Part shown: positions 9,089 to 16,428 of the stretch, one piece after another | How the letters are laid out: each line of letters opens with the position of its first letter | How positions within the stretch are numbered: position 1 is the stretch's first letter | Assembly (NCBI RefSeq): GCF_004570345.1 | Contig: NZ_SPQM01000026.1 | Location: 1 to 42,377 of the forward strand | Source: Blastococcus sp. CT_GayMR20 | GTDB lineage: Bacteria > Actinomycetota > Actinomycetes > Mycobacteriales > Geodermatophilaceae | DNA: 42,377 nt | Direction of reading: 5' to 3' | Made by a program: the position numbers and the translations under genes | Notes under the pieces: model-generated | Databases searched by the model: none | The model's input: only the letters and a program-made list of their open reading frames with translations | Told to the model about the DNA's origin: nothing

Positions 9089-9171
9089 CAGGCCGGTCCG
9101 GCGCGTCGTCGTCACGCACTGCACACATTGCGACACGTCTTGTTCGGTGCTTGGTCGCGCCCTGACGCATC

Positions 9172-9187
9172 GTTACGGTTCGATCAC
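9172..9187 (+). promoter_or_regulatory. Candidate MtrA-like direct repeat upstream of the M23 gene
   Basis: GTTACGGTTCGATCAC contains two GTTAC/ATCAC half-sites with an 11-base period, the spacing used by OmpR-family regulators. MtrA of actinobacteria binds similar GTAAC-type direct repeats upstream of cell-wall hydrolase genes. It sits about 120 bases before the peptidase start. No c-di-AMP riboswitch core was recognised in the remaining leader. Confidence 0.3.
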
Positions 9188-9303
9188 GGCACCGGTAGCC
9201 ACCGGCGGACACCGCCCCGCGGACCGTCCACAGCCGCCGTCGCTCCCCCGACGGAACGCCTCGCGGCGGCCCAGAGGGAAGCGCTCGTCCGGGAAGGTGC
9301 GCC

Positions 9304-10095
9304 TTGTCTCGCAGCAGTGCACCGCAGGTCCTCGAGCAGACCGTGCGCGAGACCGCTCGTCCCGACGCGGTGGCGCCCGCCATCGCCGAGGCGCAGGCCG
9401 CCCTCGCGTCCCGCCGCTCGGCCCCGCGGCTGCTGGCCGGCCGACGCCTCCCGCAGCCCCCGGGACGCCGCGCGCCGCTCTGGTTCGCCGCACTCGTCGC
9501 CGGCGCCCTCCTCGCCGCCGCGCCCACCGTGATCGGCAGCCCCCCGGACCACACCGCCACCGCCTCCGACTACGGCCTCGGCGGCGTCTCCGACATCTCG
9601 CTGTCCGGTGGCATCGACGATGCCGGCGTCCGCCGCAGCATCACCGAGGCCGAGGCGCAGGCCCGCCTCGGCGAGCTTGCCGCCTCCCGCGCCGCCCGGG
9701 CACCGAAGACCGTGCTGCCCACGCAGGGCCGGCTCACCACCTGCTACTGCCAGCGCTGGGGGCAGATGCACTACGGCCTGGACCTGGCCGCCCCACTCGG
9801 CACGCCCATCTACTCCGCCGCCGACGGCGTCGTCCTCAAGGCCGGACGAGTCTCCGGGTTCGGCAACGCCGTCTACATCCAGGACGCCGAGGGCTTCGTC
9901 CACATCTACGGGCACATGCGCTACTACGACGTCGAGGCCGGGGACGTCGTGCACGCCGGCGACCAGATCGCCAAGGTCGGCAACGAGGGCTTCTCGACCG
10001 GACCGCACCTGCACTACGAGATCCACAAGGGCGACATCAACGGCCGCCCGACCGACCCCGAGGCCTGGCTGGCCGACCGCGGCGTCTCGGTCTAG
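9304..10095 (+). CDS. M23-family (LytM) peptidoglycan endopeptidase, membrane-anchored
   Basis: 263 residues. The start is TTG 9304, supported by GGGAAGG nine bases upstream. After a cytoplasmic stretch of about 55 residues a single membrane segment (LWFAALVAGALLAAAPTVIG) places the rest outside. The C-terminal LytM domain keeps all zinc ligands: H156 and D160 in HYGLDLAAPLGTPIYS, and the HLH motif H235-H237 in GPHLHYEIH. It is therefore likely to be catalytically active, cleaving peptide cross-links in the wall. In mycobacteria the M23 gene Rv0950c sits at the same place, between uvrD1 and sucC. The gene runs tail to tail with pcrA. Confidence 0.88.
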   Translation: MSRSSAPQVLEQTVRETARPDAVAPAIAEAQAALASRRSAPRLLAGRRLPQPPGRRAPLWFAALVAGALLAAAPTVIGSPPDHTATASDYGLGGVSDISLSGGIDDAGVRRSITEAEAQARLGELAASRAARAPKTVLPTQGRLTTCYCQRWGQMHYGLDLAAPLGTPIYSAADGVVLKAGRVSGFGNAVYIQDAEGFVHIYGHMRYYDVEAGDVVHAGDQIAKVGNEGFSTGPHLHYEIHKGDINGRPTDPEAWLADRGVSV

Positions 10096-10189
10096 CGGTT
10101 GTCCTGTCGCGCCGAGTGGGGCCCGGAGGGCTCCGCGCAGGTGTGACGCAGCGGCTCATCCCGAGTCGGGAACGGCTCGTGGCTGCGGT

Positions 10190-10206
10190 GTCGTCCGGAG
10201 GACGAC
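10190..10206. terminator. Hairpin between convergent M23 and pcrA genes
   Basis: GTCGTCC and GGACGAC pair perfectly across a GGA loop directly before the pcrA stop codon. A second small dyad (TCCCGAGTCGGGA, 10159-10171) lies in the same 115-base gap. Together they could stop transcription from both sides; there is no T-run. Confidence 0.4.
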
Positions 10207-10210
10207 CGTG

Positions 10211-12529
10211 TCACAGCTTGACGAGCGGGGCGTACCTCAGCACCAGGCGCTTGGTGCCACCGGAGCCGAAGTCCACCGTGGCCTGCGCCTTGTCGCCGAC
10301 GCCCGTCACCTCGACGACGGTGCCCAGGCCGAACGCGTCGTGGCTCACCCGGTCGCCCACGTCGACGGAGATGACCGCCCGGTTGCCCGCCCCGCCCCGC
10401 AGGCCGCCGGTCGACAGCCCGGTGGCCGCCACCCGGGACTGCGCCGACGAGTAGCTGTTCGACGCCGCCGGCGCCGGCTCGAGCCGCGACCAGTGCACGG
10501 TGTCCGGCGGCAGCTCGTCGAGGAACCGGGACGGCGGGTTGTACGAGGGCTGCCCCCAGCTGGTGCGCACCTGCGCCCGCGACAGGAACAACCGCTTCTG
10601 GGCCCGGGTGATGCCGACGTAGGCCAGTCGCCGTTCCTCCTCCAGCTCGCGCGGGTCACCGAGCGCGCGCAGGTGCGGGAAGACGCCGTCCTCCAGCGCG
10701 GTGAGGAAGACGACCGGGAACTCCAGGCCCTTGGCGGTGTGCAGCGTCATCATCGTGACGACGCCGGCGTCGTCACCGGTGACCGGGATCTGGTCGGCGT
10801 CGGCCACCAGCGAGACCTGTTCCAGGAAGTCGGTGACCGTGCCGCCCGGGCTGGCCGCCTCGAACTCCGCGGCGACGGAGATGAGCTCGTTGAGGTTGTC
10901 GACCCGGCCCTCGTCCTGCGGATCGGTGCTGGCCTGCAGCTCGGTGAGGTAGCCGGTGCGGTCGAGGATGCTCTCCAGGAGCGCCGCCGGGCCGGATCCC
11001 GTCTCGACCAGCTGCTCGAACTCCTCCAGCAGCGCCACGAACTCCTGGATGGCCTTGAGCGAGCGGGTCGCGAGCTCACCGACCTCCGAGCAGCGGCGCA
11101 GCGCCGAGGCGAACGGGATCCGCTCGCGGTCGGCGAAGTTCTCGATGCACGCCTCCGCCCGGTCGCCGATGCCGCGCTTCGGGGTGTTGATGACCCGGCG
11201 CAGGCTCACGATGTCGGTCGGGTTGGCCACGACCTTCAGGTAGGCCAGCGCGTCGCGGACCTCTTTGCGCTCGTAGAAGCGCACCCCGCCCACGACCTTG
11301 TAGGGCATGCCGACGCGGATGAAGACCTCTTCGAACACCCGCGAGGCGTTGTTGGTGCGGTAGAAGACCGCGATGTCCTTCGGCTGGGCCACGCCCTCGT
11401 CGACGAGGGCGTCGATCTGCTCGGCGACCCACGCGGCCTCGTCGTGCTCGTTGTCGGCGACGTAGCCCTCGATCAGCTCGCCGTCGCCGGAGTCGGTCCA
11501 CAGGTTCTTGGGCCGGCGGCCGGTGTTGCGGGAGATGACCTGGTTCGCGGCCTTGAGGATCCGCTGGGTGGAGCGGTAGTTCTGCTCGAGCAGGATGGTC
11601 GTCGCGTGCGGGTAGTCGCGCTCGAACTCGTCGATGTTGCGGATCGTGGCGCCGCGGAACGCGTAGATCGACTGGTCGGCGTCACCGACGACGCACAGCT
11701 CGGCCTGCGGGACCGGGCCGTTCTCCGGGCCGACCAGCTCCCGCACCAGCATGTACTGGGCGTGGTTGGTGTCCTGGTACTCGTCGACGAGCACGTGCCG
11801 GAACCGGCGGCGGTAGTGCTCGGCGACGTCGGGGAACACCTGCAGCAGCTGGACGGTGTTCATGATCAGGTCGTCGAAGTCCATGGCGTGCGCCTGGCGC
11901 AGCCGCTGCTGGTAGAGCTTGTAGGCCTCGGCCAGCACCTTCTCCGGCGCCGTCTGCGGGCTGTAGCTCTCCTCGTCGATCAGCTCGTTCTTCAGGTTCG
12001 ACACCTGCGCGGCGAGGCTGCGGCCGGGGTAGCGCTTGGCGTCCAGGTCGAGGTCGCGGGCGACCATCGTCATCAGCCGGACGGAGTCGCCCTGGTCGTA
12101 GATCGTGAACGACGACTTCAGGTTCAGCTTCGCGGCCTCGGCGCGGAGGATCCGCACGCACATCGAGTGGAACGTCGACACCCACATCGCCCGGGCGCGC
12201 GGCCCGACCAGCGCGGCCACGCGCTCCTTCATCTCCCCGGCGGCCTTGTTCGTGAAGGTGATCGCGAGGACCTCGCCGGGCTGGGTGTGCCGGGCGCCGA
12301 GCAGGTAGGCGATGCGGTGGGCGAGCACACGGGTCTTGCCCGATCCGGCGCCGGCGACGATGAGCAGTGGCCCGCCCTCGTGGACCACTGCCTGCCGCTG
12401 GGGGCCGTTGAGACCGGCCAGCATGCGCTCGAGCTCGCGCCCGACGGAGCCCTTGGCGGTGCGCTGGAGGGCCTCCGTCCCGGGCAGGCTGTTCTGGGTG
12501 CCGGGGAGTGCCTGCTGGACGCTGCTCAT
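10211..12529 (-). CDS. pcrA: UvrD/PcrA-type ATP-dependent DNA helicase
   Basis: 772 residues of a superfamily 1A 3'-5' helicase used in excision repair and in removing proteins from DNA. Motifs in order: Walker A AGAGSGKT (K65), Ia TFTNKAAGEM, motif II VDEYQDTN, III GDADQSIYAFRGA, IV LEQNYRST, V LHTAKGLEFPVVFL and VI LAYVGITRAQKRL. The last 50 residues form a Tudor-like domain (GDRVSHDAFGLGTV) that in PcrA/UvrD contacts RNA polymerase. The start is ATG 12527-12529; a TACAGT hexamer lies ten bases before it, so the mRNA may be leaderless. The neighbouring chorismate mutase gene is divergent, as for Rv0949 and Rv0948c in M. tuberculosis. It could be named uvrD1 in mycobacterial usage. Confidence 0.95.
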   Translation of the reverse strand: MSSVQQALPGTQNSLPGTEALQRTAKGSVGRELERMLAGLNGPQRQAVVHEGGPLLIVAGAGSGKTRVLAHRIAYLLGARHTQPGEVLAITFTNKAAGEMKERVAALVGPRARAMWVSTFHSMCVRILRAEAAKLNLKSSFTIYDQGDSVRLMTMVARDLDLDAKRYPGRSLAAQVSNLKNELIDEESYSPQTAPEKVLAEAYKLYQQRLRQAHAMDFDDLIMNTVQLLQVFPDVAEHYRRRFRHVLVDEYQDTNHAQYMLVRELVGPENGPVPQAELCVVGDADQSIYAFRGATIRNIDEFERDYPHATTILLEQNYRSTQRILKAANQVISRNTGRRPKNLWTDSGDGELIEGYVADNEHDEAAWVAEQIDALVDEGVAQPKDIAVFYRTNNASRVFEEVFIRVGMPYKVVGGVRFYERKEVRDALAYLKVVANPTDIVSLRRVINTPKRGIGDRAEACIENFADRERIPFASALRRCSEVGELATRSLKAIQEFVALLEEFEQLVETGSGPAALLESILDRTGYLTELQASTDPQDEGRVDNLNELISVAAEFEAASPGGTVTDFLEQVSLVADADQIPVTGDDAGVVTMMTLHTAKGLEFPVVFLTALEDGVFPHLRALGDPRELEEERRLAYVGITRAQKRLFLSRAQVRTSWGQPSYNPPSRFLDELPPDTVHWSRLEPAPAASNSYSSAQSRVAATGLSTGGLRGGAGNRAVISVDVGDRVSHDAFGLGTVVEVTGVGDKAQATVDFGSGGTKRLVLRYAPLVKL

Positions 12530-12644
12530 GACCACATCACTGTAAGCCGGACGGGTGACGGTCCCCTCCCGGCTCCAACTGCCGTCACACGCGCACCAGG
12601 CAGCGTCGTGGTGGCCGCGGACCGGCTGTGGCACACTCGGCTCC

Positions 12645-12707
12645 GTGCTCGCCACGGTCAGCTTTTTCTACGGTCACCGGGATCCGGTGTCCGTCACCGC
12701 CGGCTGA
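12645..12707 (+). CDS. Aromatic leader peptide upstream of chorismate mutase
   Basis: A 20-codon frame starts at GTG 12645 and ends in TGA 12705-12707; the product contains Ser-Phe-Phe-Tyr at residues 6-9. Consecutive Phe and Tyr codons followed by a terminator and then a gene that commits chorismate to Phe and Tyr is the layout of ribosome-mediated attenuation. A CACACT hexamer at 12632-12637 would put the mRNA start at or next to the GTG, so the leader may be leaderless. Actinobacterial leader peptides with runs of Phe codons are known for aromatic genes (C. glutamicum aroR). The peptide itself probably has no function after translation. Confidence 0.75.
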   Translation: MLATVSFFYGHRDPVSVTAG

Positions 12708-12723
12708 GCAACCGCCGCAACAG

Positions 12724-12760
12724 ACGCCCCGGGCCCGAAGAGCCCCGGGGCGTTCTTCGT
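12724..12760 (+). terminator. Attenuator terminator before chorismate mutase
   Basis: ACGCCCCGGG (12724-12733) pairs perfectly with CCCGGGGCGT (12744-12753) and is followed by TTCTTCGTCT. It lies between the leader peptide and the chorismate mutase start, not after a gene. An upstream hairpin within the leader frame (CGGTG 12685-12689 with CACCG 12695-12699) overlaps the zone a stalled ribosome would free or cover, so alternative folding is plausible. Confidence 0.7.
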
Positions 12761-12801
12761 CTCCGGGGTCCGGACGGCCACCAGATCCCGAAGGACGCCC
12801 C

Positions 12802-13101
12802 ATGAGCACTCCCACCGCCACTCCCGCGAGCTCCGCGCCGGTCGCCGTCACGGGCGGCGACGTCGAGCGGATCGGCGAGCTGCGCACCGCCATCGACACG
12901 TGCGACGCCGAGATCATCGAGCTCGTCCACCGCCGGCTCGCCATCTCGAAGGAGATCGGCGCCCTCCGGGCCGCCAGCGGCGGCACCCGGCTCTCGCTCT
13001 CTCGCGAGCAGCAGGTGCTCGACAGGTTCCGCGCCGCGCTGGGTCCGGACGGCGCCGCGCTCGGCATGCTGCTGCTGCGCCAGGGCCGCGGCCGCCTCTA
13101 G
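12802..13101 (+). CDS. Chorismate mutase, small AroQ type
   Basis: 99 residues. It converts chorismate to prephenate, the first committed step to phenylalanine and tyrosine. The core pattern ELRTAIDTCDAEIIELVHRR, then LAISKEIGALR, is that of the all-helical AroQ fold; R53 area residues (HRR) and the following Lys/Arg supply the positive charges that hold the substrate carboxylates. It resembles M. tuberculosis Rv0948c, which also lies beside uvrD1 and is activated by complex formation with DAHP synthase; a similar partnership is possible here. The start is ATG 12802 with AAGGA nine bases upstream. Expression is probably controlled by the preceding attenuator. The stop overlaps the next convergent gene in CTAG. 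Confidence 0.88.
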   Translation: MSTPTATPASSAPVAVTGGDVERIGELRTAIDTCDAEIIELVHRRLAISKEIGALRAASGGTRLSLSREQQVLDRFRAALGPDGAALGMLLLRQGRGRL

Positions 13102-13394
13102 GAGGCCCCGGCGCGCCAGACCAACACGTCCTCGTCGTCCATCGCGCTGACCTCGAGGACGCCGGCCGGCACCGGCGCCCGGTCCCGGAGCCGCTCGGCC
13201 AGGGCACGTCCGAGTGCCAGCGCTGCGGCCGGTTCGTCCGCCGTCCGCTCCGCCGAGACCCGCAGCAGCGCCGGGTCCGCGGGGTCGACCCACACGGCGC
13301 CGTCGTCCCCGAGCGCGTCGGCCACCGGTGCCGCCGTCGCGTCGTCCCAGGGCGAGAGTGCGCGCAACGTGACGCCGAGCGTGTAGGTGACCAC
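13098..13394 (-). CDS. Hypothetical 98-residue protein
   Basis: The likely start is GTG 13392-13394, giving VVTYTLGVTLRALSPWDDA at the N-terminus. The frame stays open upstream to 13751, but that part is Arg/Pro-rich and looks like antisense of the small ORF. The product is acidic, with alternating hydrophobic strands and a helical middle (ADEPAAALALGRALAERL), so probably a small soluble alpha/beta protein. I do not recognise the family. It is convergent with chorismate mutase, sharing a CTAG in which both genes terminate. Confidence 0.6.
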   Translation of the reverse strand: MVTYTLGVTLRALSPWDDATAAPVADALGDDGAVWVDPADPALLRVSAERTADEPAAALALGRALAERLRDRAPVPAGVLEVSAMDDEDVLVWRAGAS

Positions 13395-13466
13395 GACCGC
13401 CAGTCTGCAAGCCGCGGCACCTTCCCGCCGCCGTATCCGCGAGATCCCCACCTGCCTCTGGAAGGC

Positions 13467-13655
13467 ATGACGGATCCGCTCCCCGATCTCCCGCCGTTCC
13501 CCCACCGGCTGCCGCGGGCCGTCGCCCGCCGGATACGCGCGACGGCCCGCCGGCCACGTCGGAGGACGGCGGTCGTGCCGGTCATCTGCACCTTCGGCGC
13601 CGGGGCGTTCCTCGACGTCGACCCCCGGCGCGACCGGGACCACCCGTTCCGCTGA
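13467..13655 (+). CDS. Possible small protein of 62 residues
   Basis: ATG 13467 opens a frame of 62 codons ending in TGA. The N-terminus is Pro-rich (MTDPLPDLPPFPHRLPR), followed by a strongly basic stretch and a hydrophobic TAVVPVICTFGAGAFLDVD. GGAAGG lies almost directly against the start, closer than usual. No family is recognised. If it is not a gene, bases 13395-13865 hold only a hairpin (13756-13792) and the ribosome site of the CMD gene. Confidence 0.4.
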   Translation: MTDPLPDLPPFPHRLPRAVARRIRATARRPRRRTAVVPVICTFGAGAFLDVDPRRDRDHPFR

Positions 13656-13755
13656 GCCACCCGGCACGGTGCGAGCACCCCCGCCATGACCCAGCGGGGA
13701 CGTCCCGCACACCGCTGGGGCCGGTTCGTCCGCACGGGCGGGCGCCGGCACGGGG

Positions 13756-13792
13756 AGCCGGTCGGGTCGCCAGGGGGAGGACCCGACCGGCT
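13756..13792 (+). terminator. Terminator-like hairpin upstream of the CMD-ECF41 operon
   Basis: AGCCGGTCGGGTC and GACCCGACCGGCT pair over 13 bp around an 11-base loop. It lies about 100 bases after the small ORF and 74 bases before the CMD start, so it can insulate that operon from upstream transcription or sit in its leader. No T-run. Confidence 0.5.
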
Positions 13793-13865
13793 TCCGCGGG
13801 ATCGGATGTCACGTCCGGCGCGTCTCCTCCGTCTCCATGGGTGTTCCCGATGGAGAGGACCCGAC

Positions 13866-14420
13866 ATGACCCGCATCCCGCTCGACCCGCCGCGCACTCC
13901 CCTCTACCGCCTCGCCGAGTGGTACGCCCGGCGCACCTACGGCGTGGTCCCCGACCCGCTTCCGGCCATGGGGCACAACATGCGGGTCCTGGCCACCGAT
14001 CTCCGGTTCGAGACCTCGCTGGCCCGCTGGAAGCGGCTCGACCCGACGCTGAAGGCGCTGGCGGTCATGGCGTCCGCCGTCTCGATCGGCTGCTCGTGGT
14101 GCGTGGACTTCGGCTACTGGGTGACCACCTCCGACGGCGTCGACCCGGTCAAGATGCGCGACGTCCCCCGCTGGCGGGACAGCGACGCCTACACCGACCT
14201 GGAGCGGCAGGTGCTGGCCTACGCCGAAGCCGTCACCGCCACCCCGCCGACCGTCACCGACGACATGGTCGCCGGCCTGCGGCGGCAGTTGGACGACGCC
14301 CAGCTGGTCGAGCTCACCATGATGGTCGCCGTGGAGAACGTCAGGTCGCGGTTCAACAGCTCGCTGGGGCTCACCAGCCAGGGCTTCGCGGACCGCTGCG
14401 AGATCCCGGCCGCCTCGTGA
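13866..14420 (+). CDS. Carboxymuconolactone decarboxylase (CMD/AhpD-like) family protein
   Basis: 184 residues from ATG 13866 with GGAGAGGA nine bases upstream. The helical CMD fold carries a CxxC pair, C76 and C79, in SIGCSWCVDFG, the redox site of AhpD-type peroxidases. The usual downstream histidine is replaced by DFGYW in that helix, so peroxidase activity is uncertain. The gene overlaps the ECF41 sigma factor gene by four bases (GTGA), so translation is probably coupled. CMD proteins are the classic genomic partners and likely targets of ECF41 sigma factors. Confidence 0.85.
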   Translation: MTRIPLDPPRTPLYRLAEWYARRTYGVVPDPLPAMGHNMRVLATDLRFETSLARWKRLDPTLKALAVMASAVSIGCSWCVDFGYWVTTSDGVDPVKMRDVPRWRDSDAYTDLERQVLAYAEAVTATPPTVTDDMVAGLRRQLDDAQLVELTMMVAVENVRSRFNSSLGLTSQGFADRCEIPAAS

Positions 14421-15319
14421 CGGCCGCACTCGACGCGTTCGACCGCCACCGGCGCCTGCTGTTCGGCGTCGCCTACCAGATGCTGGGCAGCGTCGCGGAC
14501 GCCGAGGACGCCGTCCAGGACACCTGGCTGCGGTGGTCCGCGGCCGACCGCAGCGACGTCGCCGACGCGCGGGCCTACCTCGTGCGGATCACCACCCGGC
14601 TGGCGCTCGACCGGCTGGGCTCGGCGCGGGCACGGCGGGAGAGCTACGTCGGGCCGTGGCTGCCCGAACCGCTGCTGACCGGCGGCTCGCCGGTCGGGTC
14701 GGGCCCACCGGCGCCGGAACCGGACGCGGCCGCCGAACTCGGCGAGCAGGTGTCGCTCGCGCTGCTCGTCGTGCTCGAGACACTGTCCCCTGCCGAACGG
14801 GCGGTGTTCGTGCTGCGCGAGGTCTTCGGTCTGCCGATCGCCGAGGTGGCCGCCGTCCTCGGCCGGAGCGAGGCCGCGGTCCGCCAGATGGGGCACCGCG
14901 CCCGCGAGCACGTGCAGGCGCGACAGCCCCGCTTCGACGCCGACCGGGAGGCCCACCGGGAGGTGACCGAGCGTTTCCTCGCCGCCGTCGGCGGTGGCGA
15001 CCTCGAGGCGCTGCTCGCGGCCCTGGCACCCGACGTCGTCCTGATCAGCGACGGCGGGGGGAGGACGAAGGCGGCCCTGCGTCCGATCACCGGCGCCGAC
15101 AAGGTGGCCCGCTGGCTCGTGGCCGTCGCGCAGGAGGGCGCTGCCCTCCCGGACGTGCGCATCGCTGTGGCCGAGGTCAACGGCTCGGCGGCGATCGTCG
15201 GCTGGTCGGGGACGGAGCCCTTCGGGTCGATCTCCCTCACCGTGGCCGACGGGCGGATCCAGCAGGTGCTGGTGGTCGTCAACCCGGACAAGCTCGCCGG
15301 TCTCGTCGCGCCCTCCTAG
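14417..15319 (+). CDS. ECF41-family RNA polymerase sigma factor (SigJ-like)
   Basis: 300 residues. Region sigma2 (GSVADAEDAVQDTWLRW, about residues 24-40) and sigma4 (FGLPIAEVAAVLGRSEAAVRQMGHRAREH) are followed by a C-terminal SnoaL-like domain instead of a separate anti-sigma factor. Three ECF41 signatures are visible: WLPEPL at residues 81-86, DGGG at 212-215 and NPDKL at 289-293. In studied members the fused C-terminal domain both restrains and supports activity. The GTG start overlaps the CMD stop. No anti-sigma gene is nearby, in keeping with the family. The inducing signal is unknown. Confidence 0.93.
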   Translation: MTAALDAFDRHRRLLFGVAYQMLGSVADAEDAVQDTWLRWSAADRSDVADARAYLVRITTRLALDRLGSARARRESYVGPWLPEPLLTGGSPVGSGPPAPEPDAAAELGEQVSLALLVVLETLSPAERAVFVLREVFGLPIAEVAAVLGRSEAAVRQMGHRAREHVQARQPRFDADREAHREVTERFLAAVGGGDLEALLAALAPDVVLISDGGGRTKAALRPITGADKVARWLVAVAQEGAALPDVRIAVAEVNGSAAIVGWSGTEPFGSISLTVADGRIQQVLVVVNPDKLAGLVAPS

Positions 15320-15329
15320 GCTCCGCCGG

Positions 15330-16064
15330 GTGACCGCGCCCGCACCTCAACCACCCGCCGAGCACGTCGATCGCGTGCTCTGCGTCCTGGCCCATCCGGA
15401 CGACGTCGACTTCGGCAGCGCCGGCACCGTCGCGACCTGGACGGCGGCCGGCACGGAGGTCACCTACTGCATCGTCACCGACGGGGACGCGGGCGGGTTC
15501 GACGAGACGCCGCGGGAGCAGATGCCGGTGCTGCGCCGGGCCGAGCAGCAGGCCGCGGCGGCGACGCTCGGGGTGAGCGACGTCCGTTTCCTCGGCTATC
15601 CCGACGGTCGGCTGGAGCTCACCCTCGACCTCCGGCGCGACATCAGCCGGGTCATCCGGCAGGTGCGCCCGCAGCGGGTGCTCAGCACGTCGCCGGAGCG
15701 GTTCTGGGACCGCATCGGCGCCAGCCACCCCGACCACATGACCACCGGCGAGGCGACGATGCGGGCGGTCTACCCCGATGCCCGCAATCCGTTCGCCTTC
15801 CCCGAGCTGCTGGCCGACGAGGGCCTGGAGGCGTGGACGGTGTCGGAGGTGTGGCTCGGTGCCAGCCCGCAGGCGAACCACGCGGTCGACGTCACCGAGA
15901 TGCGCGACCGCAAGATGGCTGCGCTGCGCTGCCACGTCACGCAGACCAGCCACTCCCCCGATCTCGAGCAGTTCGTCACCGGGTGGATGAGCCAGACGGC
16001 GCGGCGGTTCGGCCTCCCGGAGGGGCGCCTGGCCGAGGCCTTCCAGATCGTCCACACGGCATGA
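15330..16064 (+). CDS. PIG-L family zinc deacetylase
   Basis: 244 residues from GTG 15330, ten bases after the sigma factor stop and likely in the same operon. The zinc site is seen as H22 and D25 in AHPDD and H136 in the SHPDH segment (H133 to H136). Family members remove N-acetyl groups from GlcNAc-type substrates (MshB, Mca, GlcNAc-PI). It is shorter than typical Mca (about 290 residues), and the substrate cannot be chosen from sequence. Its position behind a stress sigma factor would fit thiol or glycoconjugate metabolism, but that is inference. Confidence 0.85.
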   Translation: MTAPAPQPPAEHVDRVLCVLAHPDDVDFGSAGTVATWTAAGTEVTYCIVTDGDAGGFDETPREQMPVLRRAEQQAAAATLGVSDVRFLGYPDGRLELTLDLRRDISRVIRQVRPQRVLSTSPERFWDRIGASHPDHMTTGEATMRAVYPDARNPFAFPELLADEGLEAWTVSEVWLGASPQANHAVDVTEMRDRKMAALRCHVTQTSHSPDLEQFVTGWMSQTARRFGLPEGRLAEAFQIVHTA

Positions 16065-16076
16065 CAGCGTGACCCC

Positions 16077-16397
16077 ATGAGCGACGACCGATGGGAACAG
16101 CTGGTCGACCACGCGGAGGGCGGCGAGGTGAGCCGCGGCAGCATGTTCGGCTCGCGGGGGCTGCGGACCGGCAAGAAGTTCTTCGCGATCTGGTGGCAGG
16201 AGCAGCTCGTCGTCAAGCTCCCACCCGCCCGGCTGACCGAGCTGGTGGAGGCGGGGCAGGCGGCCCCGTTCGAGCCGATGGAGGGGCGCGCGATGAACGG
16301 CTGGGTCGTCGCCGGCGACCCGGCGCAGTGGTCCGGCCTGGTCGAGGAGGCCCGAGAGTTCGTCGCGGCCGAGGCCTCGTCCAGGGGCTCGCCCTGA
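16077..16397 (+). CDS. TfoX N-terminal-domain-like protein
   Basis: 106 residues. The pattern GSMFGSRGLRTGKKFFAIWW, then LVVKLPPARL and PFEPMEGRAMNGWV, is that of stand-alone TfoX/Sxy N-terminal domain proteins in actinobacteria. TfoX is a competence regulator in proteobacteria; that role should not be carried over to these small actinobacterial versions, whose function is unknown. The gene lies 12 bases after the deacetylase and may be the last gene of the operon. It is convergent with the response regulator. Confidence 0.75.
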   Translation: MSDDRWEQLVDHAEGGEVSRGSMFGSRGLRTGKKFFAIWWQEQLVVKLPPARLTELVEAGQAAPFEPMEGRAMNGWVVAGDPAQWSGLVEEAREFVAAEASSRGSP

Positions 16398-16413
16398 GCG
16401 TGCGAAGGGTGAG

Positions 16414-16428
16414 GAGGACGAGGTCCTC
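16414..16428. terminator. Small dyad between TfoX-like and response regulator genes
   Basis: GAGGAC-GAG-GTCCTC forms a perfect 6-bp stem in the 31-base gap between two convergent genes, next to the response regulator stop. It could work in both directions but is short and lacks a T-run. Confidence 0.35.

Noticed and set aside
9089..9303. c-di-AMP (ydaO-type) riboswitch upstream of the M23 peptidase
   Set aside because: Such riboswitches precede wall hydrolase genes in actinobacteria, but I could not find the conserved core elements in this leader.
9608..12805. A 1065-codon frame opposite pcrA
   Set aside because: Antisense to a helicase with complete motifs; composition is Arg/Val/Asp/Leu repeats typical of the complementary strand of GC-rich genes. 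The same applies to other long antisense frames such as 168-2321 and 6503-8074.
16077..16397. Competence regulator Sxy/TfoX
   Set aside because: Only the small N-terminal-type domain is present and no competence genes are nearby, so the regulatory role was not assigned.
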